Source: Vaginisenegalia massiliensis
GTDB lineage: Bacteria; Bacillota; Bacilli; Lactobacillales; Aerococcaceae
NCBI RefSeq assembly: GCF_900604935.1
Contig: NZ_UWPC01000004.1
Location: 62,001-126,000, forward strand
Direction: 5' to 3'
Length of the DNA: 64,000 bases
Within the stretch, counting starts at the first letter, position 1. Every line of letters begins with the position of its first letter. Of this stretch, positions 9,193-18,946 are shown one piece after another. The notes below the pieces were generated by a model. It was not told the DNA's origin. It was given only the letters and a program-made list of their open reading frames with translations, and ran no database searches. A program made the translations under genes and the position numbers.

Positions 9193-11862
9193 ATGGCGAA
9201 TCGACGTATAGTATTAATTGATGGATCTAGTTTAGCTTTTAGAGCTTTTTTCTCTATTTTAGATATTGAACGCTTTAAAAATAAAGCGGGTTTACATACG
9301 AATGCCCTTTACAGTTTTAATCGAATGCTAGATAGCGTGTTAACTCAATTTGATCCAACCCATATTTTAGTGGCCTTTGATAAAAGTAATGTTACTTTTC
9401 GTACCGAAAAATATGCGGAATACAAAGGTGGACGGGCGAAGACCCCTAGCGAGTTTAAAGAACAAATGCCTTATTTTCGCGTTTTATTGGATGCATACGG
9501 AATTCGCCATTATGATCTCCTCAATTATGAAGCAGATGATATTATTGGGACACTCTCTCAAATGGCTGACGATGACGACCAAGTTATTGTCGTATCGGGG
9601 GATAAAGACCTGATTCAATTAGCGCGGCCCCATGTGACTGTCTATGTCACTAAGCGAGGGGTCAGTGATCTAGAAGCCTATACGCCTGAAACGATTATGG
9701 AAAAGTATGGACTAACGACTGAACAATTTATTGACTTAAAGGGCTTAATGGGCGATCCATCGGACAATTATCCAGGGGTTACGCGGATTGGCGAGAAAAC
9801 TGCAATCAAATTATTAACGCAATTTGGTAGTTTGGCTAATATGTATGAAAACCTTGATCAATTAAAAGCTTCCAAAATGAAAGAAAATATTATTAACGAT
9901 CGGGAACAAGCTTTTATGAGTCAGGATTTAGCGCGTATCAAATTAGATACGCCTATCGAGCTTAGTTTGGACGATATAAGCTATCAGGGTAAAAATCCTG
10001 AGCAATTGTTAGCTTTTTATCGGCAAATGGAATTTAATAGCTTCATAAAAGATTTATTGGGAGACCTACCAGTAGAGGAACTAACGACTGCTCAACAAGA
10101 TGAAGAGGCAAAGTTTGACCAAGTATTTGTAGATCAGACGCTAGATCCAGCTTATCTTCCTAATCATGGGGCCTATTATTGTGAAATGTTAGAAGAAAAT
10201 TACCATATGGGCCAAGTAGTTGCGGTGACTTGGGTCGATTTGGCTACCAAGTGTGTATACTATAGTCTTGATGATCATGTCTTACACGATCCGCTATTTG
10301 TCAGTTGGTTGGAGGATGCAAGTAAGACTAAAGTGTGTTTAGACTTCAAACGCGAACAGGTCATCGCCAGTCGATATGGTATCCAAATGGCTGGCTGTGA
10401 ATTTGATGTGCAATTGGCCGCTTATTTATTAGATACCAACTTAAGTCAAGAATTGATTGATATTGCTCAATTTTTACAGTTGCCAAGCTCTGTCCAGTAT
10501 GATGAACTTGTTTATGGGAAAGGGGCTAAACGGGCTGTTCCAGATGACCAAACATCGTTCAGTCAACATATTGTGAATAAGGCTCTAACCTTATCTCAAG
10601 TTCAAACCCCATTAGAGACCAAATTACGTGAACTTGAAATGTGGGATCTCTATCAGACTATCGAAATGCCGCTTGCTCGCGTTTTGGCTCGAATGGAAAT
10701 TCAAGGGGTCAAAGTTGATGCGGCGACTTTAGAAATTATGAATGAAGATTTACTAGCCCAATTAGCGGTGATGGAGAAGAATATTCATCGTTATGCGGGT
10801 GTAGAATTCAATCTCAATTCACCTAAGCAATTGGGCGAGATATTGTTTGAAAATTTGGGACTTCCTGTCATCAAGAAAACTAAGACCGGTTATTCGACTG
10901 CGGCCGATGTTTTAGAAAAGCTGAGCGGTCAGCATCCGATTATTGATGAGTTATTGAATTATCGCCAATTAGCTAAATTGCAAGGGACTTATTTAGCGGG
11001 CTTACCTCGTTATATTCTTGAAGACGGGAAAATTCATACTCGCTTTGTTCAAACCCTTACTCAGACCGGACGGCTTTCAAGTACCGATCCTAATTTACAG
11101 AATATTCCGATTCGCTTAGAAGAAGGGCGTAAGATTCGAAAGGCCTTTATTCCTTCGAAAGAGGGCTGGATTCTGTTTGGTTCGGACTATTCACAAATTG
11201 AACTCAGGGTCTTAGCTCATATTTGTGAGGATCCACATATGCGCCAAGCCTTTATTGATGATGAAGACATTCACTCGGCGACAGCTCGTCGTGTCTTTGG
11301 TTTGGATCCTGATGCGGAAATTACTTCTTTACACCGTCGTCAAGCCAAAGCGGTTAATTTTGGTATCGTCTATGGAATCAGTGATTACGGCTTGTCGCAA
11401 AATTTAAATATTACTCGTAAAGCAGCCAAAGAATTTATCGATCGTTATTTTGCTAAATATCCAGGTGTAGCCCAATATATGGAAGATATTGTTGAACAGG
11501 CTCGCGAAAAGGGTTATGTTTCCACCTTGTTCAATCGTCGCCGCTTTTTACCTGAAATTCACGCAAGTAATTTTAACGTCAGATCCTTTGCAGAAAGAAC
11601 AGCCATGAACTCACCAATCCAAGGAACAGCCGCTGACATTTTGAAGATTGCGATGGTCCGTTTGCAGGATGAAATTGATCAACGTGGATTACAAGCCAAG
11701 CTCTTATTGCAAGTCCATGATGAGTTGATTATTGAAGCGCCTGCGGAAGAATTGGATATCTTGAATGAAATGGTGCCACGAGTGATGGAATCAGCCGTTG
11801 AATTGAGTATTCCTTTAAAAGTTGAATTCAATCACGGCGACAATTGGTATGAATTGAAATAG
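9193..11862 (+). CDS. polA: DNA polymerase I
   Basis: PolA fills gaps and removes RNA primers. The 889-aa protein has an N-terminal 5'-3' exonuclease/flap domain (about 1-290, with YEADDIIG and GDPSDNYPGV), a middle 3'-5' exonuclease-like domain that looks degenerate, and a polymerase domain with motif A DYSQIELRVLAHI, the O-helix RRQAKAVNFGIVYG and motif C QVHDELIIEA. The proofreading acidic residues are not obvious, as in other Firmicutes PolA, so the middle domain is probably inactive. AAAGGAGAG precedes the start. mutM follows after 14 bp. Confidence 0.97.
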   Translation: MANRRIVLIDGSSLAFRAFFSILDIERFKNKAGLHTNALYSFNRMLDSVLTQFDPTHILVAFDKSNVTFRTEKYAEYKGGRAKTPSEFKEQMPYFRVLLDAYGIRHYDLLNYEADDIIGTLSQMADDDDQVIVVSGDKDLIQLARPHVTVYVTKRGVSDLEAYTPETIMEKYGLTTEQFIDLKGLMGDPSDNYPGVTRIGEKTAIKLLTQFGSLANMYENLDQLKASKMKENIINDREQAFMSQDLARIKLDTPIELSLDDISYQGKNPEQLLAFYRQMEFNSFIKDLLGDLPVEELTTAQQDEEAKFDQVFVDQTLDPAYLPNHGAYYCEMLEENYHMGQVVAVTWVDLATKCVYYSLDDHVLHDPLFVSWLEDASKTKVCLDFKREQVIASRYGIQMAGCEFDVQLAAYLLDTNLSQELIDIAQFLQLPSSVQYDELVYGKGAKRAVPDDQTSFSQHIVNKALTLSQVQTPLETKLRELEMWDLYQTIEMPLARVLARMEIQGVKVDAATLEIMNEDLLAQLAVMEKNIHRYAGVEFNLNSPKQLGEILFENLGLPVIKKTKTGYSTAADVLEKLSGQHPIIDELLNYRQLAKLQGTYLAGLPRYILEDGKIHTRFVQTLTQTGRLSSTDPNLQNIPIRLEEGRKIRKAFIPSKEGWILFGSDYSQIELRVLAHICEDPHMRQAFIDDEDIHSATARRVFGLDPDAEITSLHRRQAKAVNFGIVYGISDYGLSQNLNITRKAAKEFIDRYFAKYPGVAQYMEDIVEQAREKGYVSTLFNRRRFLPEIHASNFNVRSFAERTAMNSPIQGTAADILKIAMVRLQDEIDQRGLQAKLLLQVHDELIIEAPAEELDILNEMVPRVMESAVELSIPLKVEFNHGDNWYELK

Positions 11863-11876
11863 ACAGGAGGATTAGG

Positions 11877-12728
11877 ATGCCTGAATTACCAGAAGTAGAA
11901 ACAGTTCGTAAAGGCTTAGTAGCGACGGTTTCAGGTAAAAACATCCAAGCTGTAAGCGTCTTGTGGGATAAGATTGTTAACCGCCCTGATGGAGAAGACT
12001 TACAAGAATGGGAACAGTCTCTTGTTGGTCAACAAATTCAAACTGTTCATCGACGGGGAAAATATCTTATTTTTGAATTAGATGACAGTTATTTAGTGTC
12101 TCATTTAAGGATGGAAGGTAAATACTTTTATCAAGCGAGGAACAGTGAAGAGTGGAATGATAAGTTAGACAAACATGTCCATCTGATTTTTACATTTACG
12201 GACGGATCGCGCTTGCTGTATCATGATGTGCGCAAATTTGGCCGGATTGAACGGGTAGCTAAAGATGAGCTTGGTTCATATTTTGTTCAGAAAAAATTGG
12301 GGCCAGAACCTACTCGTGACCAATTCAAATTAGCGATGTTTAGGACTGAATTGGCAACCATTAAGCGACCGATTAAACCGACCTTACTTGATCAAAGTCT
12401 CGTTGTCGGATTAGGCAATATCTATGTGGATGAAAGTCTTTTCCGAGCAGGGATCCATCCATTGCGGACTTGTGCTAGTTTAGAGGTAGATGAAGTTGAG
12501 GCTCTATACGAAGCCGTCATTGAGGTGCTCGACCAAGCGGTAAAATTAGGGGGTTCTAGTATTCGAACTTATCGTAACACCTTGGGACAAGCAGGCGAAT
12601 TTCAACTTTCACTCTGTGTATATGGTCGACAAGGACAAGATTGTTTGCGTTGTGGACATAAAATTGAAAAGATGAAAGTTCAACAACGAGGAACGCATTA
12701 TTGTCCTCAGTGTCAGCCATTGAATTAG
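11877..12728 (+). CDS. mutM: Formamidopyrimidine-DNA glycosylase MutM/Fpg
   Basis: MutM excises 8-oxoguanine and other oxidised purines and nicks the abasic site. The mature N-terminus PELPEVETV, with catalytic Pro2 and Glu3, is intact. The H2TH region GLGNIYVDESLFRAGIHP is present. The C-terminal zinc finger has its four cysteines, ending YCPQC, and the conserved RGTHY segment. The 283-aa length is standard. It lies in a polA-mutM-coaE operon with spacers of 14 and 10 bp, with an ACAGGAGG ribosome site. Confidence 0.97.
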   Translation: MPELPEVETVRKGLVATVSGKNIQAVSVLWDKIVNRPDGEDLQEWEQSLVGQQIQTVHRRGKYLIFELDDSYLVSHLRMEGKYFYQARNSEEWNDKLDKHVHLIFTFTDGSRLLYHDVRKFGRIERVAKDELGSYFVQKKLGPEPTRDQFKLAMFRTELATIKRPIKPTLLDQSLVVGLGNIYVDESLFRAGIHPLRTCASLEVDEVEALYEAVIEVLDQAVKLGGSSIRTYRNTLGQAGEFQLSLCVYGRQGQDCLRCGHKIEKMKVQQRGTHYCPQCQPLN

Positions 12729-12738
12729 GAGGAGACGC

Positions 12739-13326
12739 ATGCAAATTATTGGACTTACTGGTGGCATTGCATCGGGAAAATCAACGATTAGCCATTATTT
12801 GGTCAAGAAAGGATACTCGGTGATTGATGCCGATCAAATTGCACATAAGCTAAGTCAACCACAGGAATTAGCTTATCAAGCCATTGTGGCAGCCTTTGGT
12901 TCCAATATTCTTTTGCCATCGGGAGAAATTGATCGTCAAAAGTTAGGTCAGCTCATTTTTCATGATGAAAGTAAACGCGAGCTCCTCAATAACGTGACCC
13001 ATCCGCTCATTCATCAACAAATCCTCTATGAATTGGATCAATATCGCCAGAGGGGAGTAACTAGGGTTTTTGTGGACGTTCCCCTCTTGTTTGAAGCGAA
13101 ATTTGATCGCTTATGTGACCAAGTTTGGCTCGTGTGGGTAGATGCCCAAACCCAAGTAGAGCGGTTGATGCAACGAGATCTTATAGATGAACCCATAGCT
13201 TTGGCAAAAATCAAGAGTCAGATGCCTTTGGCTGATAAAAGAGCCTTGGCTGATGTGGTGATTGATAATAACGGTAGCTATCAAGAAGCTTATCATCAAG
13301 TGGATACCTTGTTAGAGCAAATTTAG
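12739..13326 (+). CDS. coaE: Dephospho-CoA kinase CoaE
   Basis: CoaE phosphorylates dephospho-CoA at the 3'-OH of ribose, the last step of coenzyme A synthesis. The 195-aa protein opens with the P-loop LTGGIASGKST and has DADQIAHKL, the FVDVPLLFEA segment and the QMPLADKRALADVVIDNNG tail typical of the family. Ribosome site AGGAGGAG. It is last in the polA-mutM-coaE group; an 83-bp gap separates it from nrdR. Confidence 0.96.
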   Translation: MQIIGLTGGIASGKSTISHYLVKKGYSVIDADQIAHKLSQPQELAYQAIVAAFGSNILLPSGEIDRQKLGQLIFHDESKRELLNNVTHPLIHQQILYELDQYRQRGVTRVFVDVPLLFEAKFDRLCDQVWLVWVDAQTQVERLMQRDLIDEPIALAKIKSQMPLADKRALADVVIDNNGSYQEAYHQVDTLLEQI

Positions 13327-13409
13327 AGTTTAAGAGGACAATCAAGGCATACAAAGCAAGCAAGCTATGATAAAATGAAGCTGTATTAAGATAAGGAGGC
13401 GAAGCTTAG

Positions 13410-13937
13410 ATGGAATGTCCAAAATGCCATGAAGCCCAATCACGGGTTATTGACTCACGTCCCGCAGATGATGGGGCAGCTATCCGCAGACGGCGGGAAT
13501 GTTTATTATGTGGTCATCGTTTTAATACATATGAGCGAGTTGAACGGATACCTTTATTAGTAGTCAAACGCGATGGTACGCGGGAAGAATTCAATCGTGA
13601 TAAGCTTCTGCGCGGAATTGTTCGTGCGGCTGAAAAGAGGCCGATTACACGTGAACAGATGGATCACTTAGTAAATAATGTTGAGAATGCTATTCGCGAA
13701 GCCAACGATCATGAAATCGATAGTAAACGCATTGGGGAATATGTGATGCCCCTGTTAATGGAATTAGACGAAGTAGCCTATATCCGTTTCGCCAGTGTTT
13801 ACCGTCAATTCCAATCACGCGAGATGTTTTTAAAGGAATTAGAAGCCATGAAAACGAACGGACTCTTGACCCATAATCAGTTGAGTTCGACCAATAAAGA
13901 CCAGTCGGAGCAGTTACAAGATGAGAATGATCATTAA
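13410..13937 (+). CDS. nrdR: Transcriptional repressor NrdR
   Basis: NrdR senses ATP/dATP and represses ribonucleotide reductase genes. The N-terminal zinc ribbon has Cys3, Cys6, Cys31 and Cys34, and the ATP-cone domain follows (about 49-139, VVKRDGTREEFNRDKLLRGI). The C-terminus is somewhat longer (175 aa, usual about 150), with a polar tail after residue 150 that overlaps dnaB. The start has a strong AAGGAGGCG site. Linkage to dnaB and dnaI is usual in Bacilli. No clear NrdR box was found in the preceding spacer. Confidence 0.95.
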   Translation: MECPKCHEAQSRVIDSRPADDGAAIRRRRECLLCGHRFNTYERVERIPLLVVKRDGTREEFNRDKLLRGIVRAAEKRPITREQMDHLVNNVENAIREANDHEIDSKRIGEYVMPLLMELDEVAYIRFASVYRQFQSREMFLKELEAMKTNGLLTHNQLSSTNKDQSEQLQDENDH

Positions 13938-15399
13938 AGCTTTTCAACCCTTTCAGGTACGTATCCAGTCAGATTTAGCCCCCTTGCAGGTTCAAAGTTT
14001 ACTGCAATTATACCAACCTTTAGTTGGACCACAGGCGGTTAGCCTATACATGAGCTTGCTAAATTTACCCAAAGAAAATAGTCAATGGAGCCAAAGACAA
14101 ATTCACGCCCAGCTAATTCAAATGTTAAATATGGGTATCCAAGAATGTGACCAAGCTAGACGATCTCTTGAGGCCGTGGGGCTTCTAAAAACCTATCGTG
14201 ACTTAACTTCTCATGTTGATTGGACTAATCAAAGTTTAGTTTATGACGTGATGTTACCATTGGATATCCATCAATTTCTGGAGCATCCCTTATTGAGTAC
14301 AGCCTTGTTTAATCAAATTGGTGATCAGGCCTACTATCAGCTACTTAAATATTGGACTCTGGAAGAGTTTGACTTAGAACACTACAGTGAAATCACCGCT
14401 AGTTTTGAAGAAGTATTCCATACAACGAACCTAGACAATTACGGACCCATTTCTGAATCATTAACTAATCAAGCTTTTCGTCATCAAAGTGCTCAAGTTA
14501 ATCAAATGCTCAGTGAAGACAGCTTTAACTATAGTCGCTTTTTACGTTACTTAATGGCGGAAGGAATCGAGCAAAGTCAATTGACTCAAGCTTTAAAAGA
14601 AGAAGTCTATGCTTGCCATCAAGTGTTTGATTTGGATGAAGTACAAATGACGCAGTTGGTACGTTTGGCTCTTAATTCTTCAACCAACCAAATCGAGCTT
14701 GACCAACTTAAGTTGATCGCCCAGAAACGGCATTATTTTGCCCAACAACGGTCAGATAAGTTTGTGGCTGAGAGACCAGAAGCTGAAAAAGAATTGCAAG
14801 CGACCTATCCTCGAACCTATAATCCGTCCGATCGTCAGCAGCGTCAGCAGGCATTAAAGGAAAATTATCCCGATTTAAGTGCTGAAGAGATTGATTTAAT
14901 CCTTGCCTGTGAGCAATTAAACTGCCAAGATTTTTTAGTCAATTTAAAAGCGGCTAAGGGTGGTTTTGCGACGGATAGTGAAATTTATTACCTGAATGAT
15001 TTGCAAGCCAATAAGTCGACTTTGCCTATTCCAGTTCTGAATTTTCTGATATATACCTTGCTCGTTGTTGAGAAGAAAGAAGTTTTGTATAAGTCAAATT
15101 TAGAGAGATTAGCCTCCATTTGGCAAGAACAAGCCATCCAATCTGTGGCTCAAGCTTTGCAGTATGTCAAAGCGCAAGATAAAGTTAAACAAATGCAAGA
15201 AAAGCAACAAAAACAATCTAGTCAGCGGCCGTCATGGACAAATTATTCTCGGCCTAAACATGAGGAAGCCATTCCCTCATGGATGAAACAAGATACAGCC
15301 AATGAATTACCAGCAAATCCACAATCAGATGCGAGTGGGAAGCCGATTAACTCAGAAGAATTAATCAAACGCTTAAATAAACTTTCGGGAAAAGAGTGA
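13921..15399 (+). CDS. dnaB: Replication initiation and membrane attachment protein DnaB
   Basis: Firmicutes DnaB (not the helicase) helps DnaD and DnaI load the replicative helicase at oriC and restart sites. The 492-aa protein starts with a winged-helix region and contains a DnaD/DnaB-like helical domain around residues 310-400 (NYPDLSAEEIDLILACEQL). A charged tail follows. It overlaps nrdR by 17 bp, and ATGs at 13921 and 13927 are both possible starts. dnaI begins 5 bp after its stop, indicating coupled translation. Confidence 0.9.
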   Translation: MRMIIKAFQPFQVRIQSDLAPLQVQSLLQLYQPLVGPQAVSLYMSLLNLPKENSQWSQRQIHAQLIQMLNMGIQECDQARRSLEAVGLLKTYRDLTSHVDWTNQSLVYDVMLPLDIHQFLEHPLLSTALFNQIGDQAYYQLLKYWTLEEFDLEHYSEITASFEEVFHTTNLDNYGPISESLTNQAFRHQSAQVNQMLSEDSFNYSRFLRYLMAEGIEQSQLTQALKEEVYACHQVFDLDEVQMTQLVRLALNSSTNQIELDQLKLIAQKRHYFAQQRSDKFVAERPEAEKELQATYPRTYNPSDRQQRQQALKENYPDLSAEEIDLILACEQLNCQDFLVNLKAAKGGFATDSEIYYLNDLQANKSTLPIPVLNFLIYTLLVVEKKEVLYKSNLERLASIWQEQAIQSVAQALQYVKAQDKVKQMQEKQQKQSSQRPSWTNYSRPKHEEAIPSWMKQDTANELPANPQSDASGKPINSEELIKRLNKLSGKE

Positions 15400-15403
15400 T
15401 GTT

Positions 15404-16333
15404 ATGAAAACGATGCGTGAACTAATGGCTAATTTGAGCGCACAACCTAACTATCAGGCCAGTTTGGAGCGAACTTATCAAGAAGTACGCGACTATCCGG
15501 AGGTTCAAAGCTTCATTCATCAACATGCTGACCAACTATCTAGCCAGATGATTACCAATAGTTTATCGAAACTCAATGAATATGTGCGAGAAATGAAAGC
15601 CATTAAAGAGGGGCGTCCAGGTCAAAATCCAGGTTTTGTCCCACACTTATTTATCAATCAGGGTTATATCGATATCACTTATGTACCGACTCAAGCTTAT
15701 TTAGATCAGGAAGCCAAACGAAAACGGCAATCTTTAATGGATAATCGCATGATGGCACAAGATGTTCGCCTCGCTCAACTTGATCAGTTTGATCTATCTA
15801 GTGCCAACCGGCAGCGCTTATTTGATGAGGTGTTAAACTTTATTCAAGCTTATGAAGAAAATCCCCGCCAAGCGAAAGGTCTTTTTATTACGGGACCTTT
15901 CGGTGTAGGCAAAACCTATTTATTAGGTGCCATGGCTAATTTGTTGGTCGATAAAGGAATTGGGGTAACCATGTTACACTATCCAAGTTTTGCCAGTGAA
16001 ATAAAGGCTTCGATTGCCAACAACACGACTTTAGACATGGTGAATCAGATCAAAAATGTTCCCGTTTTAATTATCGACGATATTGGAGCTGAATCGAATT
16101 CAGCTTGGTTACGCGATGAGGTGCTAACCGTTCTATTAGAACATCGAATGAAGGAATCCTTAGCAACTTTCTTCACGTCCAACTTTAATATGGCAGAAAT
16201 TGAACATCATTTGGCTACGACACGTGATGCGGTCGAGCGGGTCAAAGCTAAGAGATTGATGGAACGATTTTATTACTTGGCAAAAGAAATGACCTTTAAC
16301 GGTGAAAACCGTCGTCGCCAAGCGACTAACTAA
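15404..16333 (+). CDS. dnaI: Helicase loader DnaI
   Basis: DnaI is the AAA+ ATPase that loads the DnaC helicase ring. Walker A (GPFGVGKTY) is near residues 163-171 and Walker B (LIIDDIG) near 223-229; a sensor-1 stretch FFTSNF follows. The C-terminus is typical. The N-terminal helicase-binding domain is present, but the whole 309-aa protein has no cysteine, so the zinc site described for Bacillus DnaI cannot form. The neighbours dnaB and nrdR confirm the call. Confidence 0.94.
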   Translation: MKTMRELMANLSAQPNYQASLERTYQEVRDYPEVQSFIHQHADQLSSQMITNSLSKLNEYVREMKAIKEGRPGQNPGFVPHLFINQGYIDITYVPTQAYLDQEAKRKRQSLMDNRMMAQDVRLAQLDQFDLSSANRQRLFDEVLNFIQAYEENPRQAKGLFITGPFGVGKTYLLGAMANLLVDKGIGVTMLHYPSFASEIKASIANNTTLDMVNQIKNVPVLIIDDIGAESNSAWLRDEVLTVLLEHRMKESLATFFTSNFNMAEIEHHLATTRDAVERVKAKRLMERFYYLAKEMTFNGENRRRQATN

Positions 16334-16350
16334 GCAAAGGATAGAGATAA

Positions 16351-16551
16351 ATGAATACAGAAGAATACATTAAAACTAACCGTTTGATTATCGTCTATTT
16401 AGGCGTGGCAACTTTAATCCAAATCTTGGTTCTATTAGCCTATTACTTCAAAGAGAAGCAAACCATTCTTGCTTTTCCAATGTTATTGGGTTTGGTTATG
16501 ACCCTTGGAGCACTCGTTAAATTAATTAAAATTGATCGGCAACGGCGTTAA
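16351..16551 (+). CDS. Small membrane protein with two predicted transmembrane helices
   Basis: The 66-aa protein has hydrophobic segments at about residues 12-31 and 39-58 separated by KEKQT, and a basic tail KIDRQRR that should stay in the cytoplasm. An AAAGGATAGAG ribosome site lies upstream and it follows dnaI by 17 bp, so it is probably the last gene of the nrdR-dnaB-dnaI transcript. I do not recognise a family. No function can be given. Confidence 0.65.
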   Translation: MNTEEYIKTNRLIIVYLGVATLIQILVLLAYYFKEKQTILAFPMLLGLVMTLGALVKLIKIDRQRR

Positions 16552-16565
16552 TTATTGAACCTTGC

Positions 16566-16594
16566 TTGTCACGAGCAAAAATTCATGGTATAAA
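16566..16594 (+). promoter_or_regulatory. Promoter for the thrS T-box transcript
   Basis: TTGTCA (16566-16571) and TATAAA (16589-16594) are separated by 17 bp. The predicted start near 16601 is just upstream of the T-box stem I. Confidence 0.55.
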
Positions 16595-16611
16595 GGGATT
16601 ATAATTTCTTA

Positions 16612-16860
16612 ATGAAGACAGCATGTTAAGCAGATTGATTAGAGAGAGAGATGGGTTGGTGCAACATCTTATCATGGTTTAATATGACCCCTTCATGGAA
16701 GCCATTTGGAAAAACCTAAAAATAGGTTGAGTAATTTTGGCCGTCGGAGCGCGTTAAGTTCGTTTGAGGTTATAAAGCATGGCTTTATAATAAATTTGGG
16801 TGGAACCACGTAATGAAGTTAACGTCCCATTGACTCCTTGGAGTCAATGGGACTTTTTTG
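16612..16860 (+). promoter_or_regulatory. T-box riboswitch (tRNA-Thr) with terminator, upstream of thrS
   Basis: The leader has a long stem I with a GGTTGGTGCAA apical part and a CTTCATGG segment after a probable specifier codon ACC (16687-16689, Thr). The canonical T-box AATTTGGGTGGAACCACG is at 16793-16810. A terminator stem pairs 16824-16837 with 16840-16853 and is followed by T6. Uncharged tRNA-Thr should stabilise the antiterminator and permit thrS transcription. The specifier position is inferred from the usual layout. Confidence 0.93.
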
Positions 16861-16880
16861 TTAGATAAGAAAGGGGAATA

Positions 16881-18818
16881 ATGATGATAAAATTAGTTTT
16901 TCCAGATGGAAACATTCGCGAGTATGAAGCAGGGATCACACCCGTTCAAGTTGCACAATCGATTAGCTCTTCCTTAGCTAAAGCGACTTTAGCTGGGAAA
17001 TTTAATGGGGTATTAATTGACCATAACCGACCAATTGAAGAGGACGGATCAATTGAATTAATCACTGATAAGAGTGAAGAAGCTTTGCAAATTATGCGTC
17101 ATTCGACCGCACACTTAATGGCTCATGCTATGAAACGTCTATTTCCTGATATTCATTTTGGCGTAGGACCAGCCATTGAATCTGGCTTCTATTATGATAC
17201 TGATAAAGAAGTTCAATTAACGGAAGATGATTTAGTTCAAGTTGAAAAAGAAATGAAGAAAATTATCAGTCAAAATTATCCGATTGAACGACGTCAAGTT
17301 ACTCGTCAAGAAGCCTTGGCTTTATTTGCTAATGATCCATACAAAGTAGAATTAATTCAAGATTTGCCTGAAGATGAAGTCATCACGGTTTATCAACAAG
17401 AAGATTTTACTGATTTATGTCGTGGTGTACACGTTCCATCGACGGGTAAAATTAAGGTATTCAAATTATTGTCTTTAGCAGGAGCTTATTGGCGTGGAAA
17501 TTCAAATAACAAGATGATGCAACGGGTATACGGAACGGCCTTCTTTAAACAAGCAGACTTAGATGAATTTATGCGTCTTCGTGAAGAAGCTCGTGAACGT
17601 GATCATCGTAAACTAGGCAAAGAGTTAGGCTTATTCATGGTTTCGCAAGAAGTGGGATCAGGCTTACCATTCTGGTTACCAAAAGGAGCAACCATTCGCC
17701 GGGTTATCGAACGTTATATTATGGACAAAGAAATTAGTTTAGGTTATGACCACGTCTACACACCAATCATGGCTAAGGTTGACCTTTATAAAACATCTGG
17801 TCACTGGGATCACTATCGGGATGATATGTTCCCACCAATGGATATGGGCGATGGTGAAATGTTGGTTCTACGTCCAATGAACTGCCCGCATCACATGATG
17901 ATTTATAAAAATGATATTCATTCTTACCGTGAATTACCGATTCGGATTGCTGAACTAGGGATGATGCACCGGTATGAAAAATCAGGTGCCCTATCAGGTT
18001 TACAACGGGTTCGAGAAATGACCCTTAACGATGCTCATATTTTTGTTCGCCCTGATCAAATCAAAGAAGAGTTTAAGCGTGTTTTACGTTTAGTTGAAGA
18101 TGTCTATGCTGACTTTAATATTACCGATTATCGCTTCCGCTTGAGTTATCGTGATCCGAACAATACGGATAAATATTTTGATGATGATCAAATGTGGGAA
18201 CGGGCTCAAGCTATGTTAAAAGAAGCTATGGATGAATCGGGACATGATTACTTTGAAGCTGAAGGAGAAGCAGCCTTCTATGGACCTAAGTTGGACATTC
18301 AGTTCAAAACAGCCATTGGTATTGAAGAAACCATGTCTACTATCCAATTAGACTTCTTGTTACCAGAACGTTTTGACCTAACTTATGTGGGTGAAGATGG
18401 TGAAAACACGCACCGTCCAGTCGTTATTCACCGTGGAGTAGTGTCAACAATGGAACGTTTTGTGGCTTATTTGATTGAAGAATACAAAGGAGCCTTCCCA
18501 ACTTGGTTGGCACCGGTTCAGGCGGTCATTATCCCAGTAAGCCTTGATGCCCATGCAGACCGCGTTCAAGAAATCTATGATGAATTGAAAGCTCAAGGTT
18601 TCCGTGTTGAAATGGATTTACGTAATGAAAAATTAGGTTATAAGATTCGTTCGGCCCAAACATCGAAAGTTCCTTATCAATTGGTTATCGGTGACCAAGA
18701 AGTCGAACACGGAACGGTTAATATTCGCCGTTACGGTTCAAACCAATCGGAATCGTTATCATTCGATGACTTTGTTCAAAAACTTCAGGAAGATGTGGCT
18801 AAGAAAAGCCGCGCATAA
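16881..18818 (+). CDS. thrS: Threonyl-tRNA synthetase
   Basis: ThrS is the class II synthetase that charges tRNA-Thr. The 645-aa protein has an N-terminal TGS domain (about 1-62), the second additional (editing) domain with [18 protein letters not shown], and a catalytic core with [29 protein letters not shown] and the late [21 protein letters not shown]. The C-terminal anticodon-binding domain follows. ATGs at 16881 and 16884 are both possible; AAAGGGGA precedes them. Regulation by the T-box upstream is directly visible. Confidence 0.97.
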   Translation: MMIKLVFPDGNIREYEAGITPVQVAQSISSSLAKATLAGKFNGVLIDHNRPIEEDGSIELITDKSEEALQIMRHSTAHLMAHAMKRLFPDIHFGVGPAIESGFYYDTDKEVQLTEDDLVQVEKEMKKIISQNYPIERRQVTRQEALALFANDPYKVELIQDLPEDEVITVYQQEDFTDLCRGVHVPSTGKIKVFKLLSLAGAYWRGNSNNKMMQRVYGTAFFKQADLDEFMRLREEARERDHRKLGKELGLFMVSQEVGSGLPFWLPKGATIRRVIERYIMDKEISLGYDHVYTPIMAKVDLYKTSGHWDHYRDDMFPPMDMGDGEMLVLRPMNCPHHMMIYKNDIHSYRELPIRIAELGMMHRYEKSGALSGLQRVREMTLNDAHIFVRPDQIKEEFKRVLRLVEDVYADFNITDYRFRLSYRDPNNTDKYFDDDQMWERAQAMLKEAMDESGHDYFEAEGEAAFYGPKLDIQFKTAIGIEETMSTIQLDFLLPERFDLTYVGEDGENTHRPVVIHRGVVSTMERFVAYLIEEYKGAFPTWLAPVQAVIIPVSLDAHADRVQEIYDELKAQGFRVEMDLRNEKLGYKIRSAQTSKVPYQLVIGDQEVEHGTVNIRRYGSNQSESLSFDDFVQKLQEDVAKKSRA

Positions 18819-18850
18819 GCTGAGATAAACCATTAAACAAATGATTTTTA

Positions 18851-18895
18851 CAATAAGCTATTGCAAATTATTGTTAAATAGCTTATTGTTTTTTT
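18851..18895 (+). terminator. Terminator after thrS
   Basis: CAATAAGCTATT (18851-18862) pairs with AATAGCTTATTG (18877-18888), followed by seven T. Confidence 0.85.
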
Positions 18896-18946
18896 ATCTC
18901 ATTTTTATGCGGTTCGGGATGGAAAGGTTACATATAGGTGATATAA

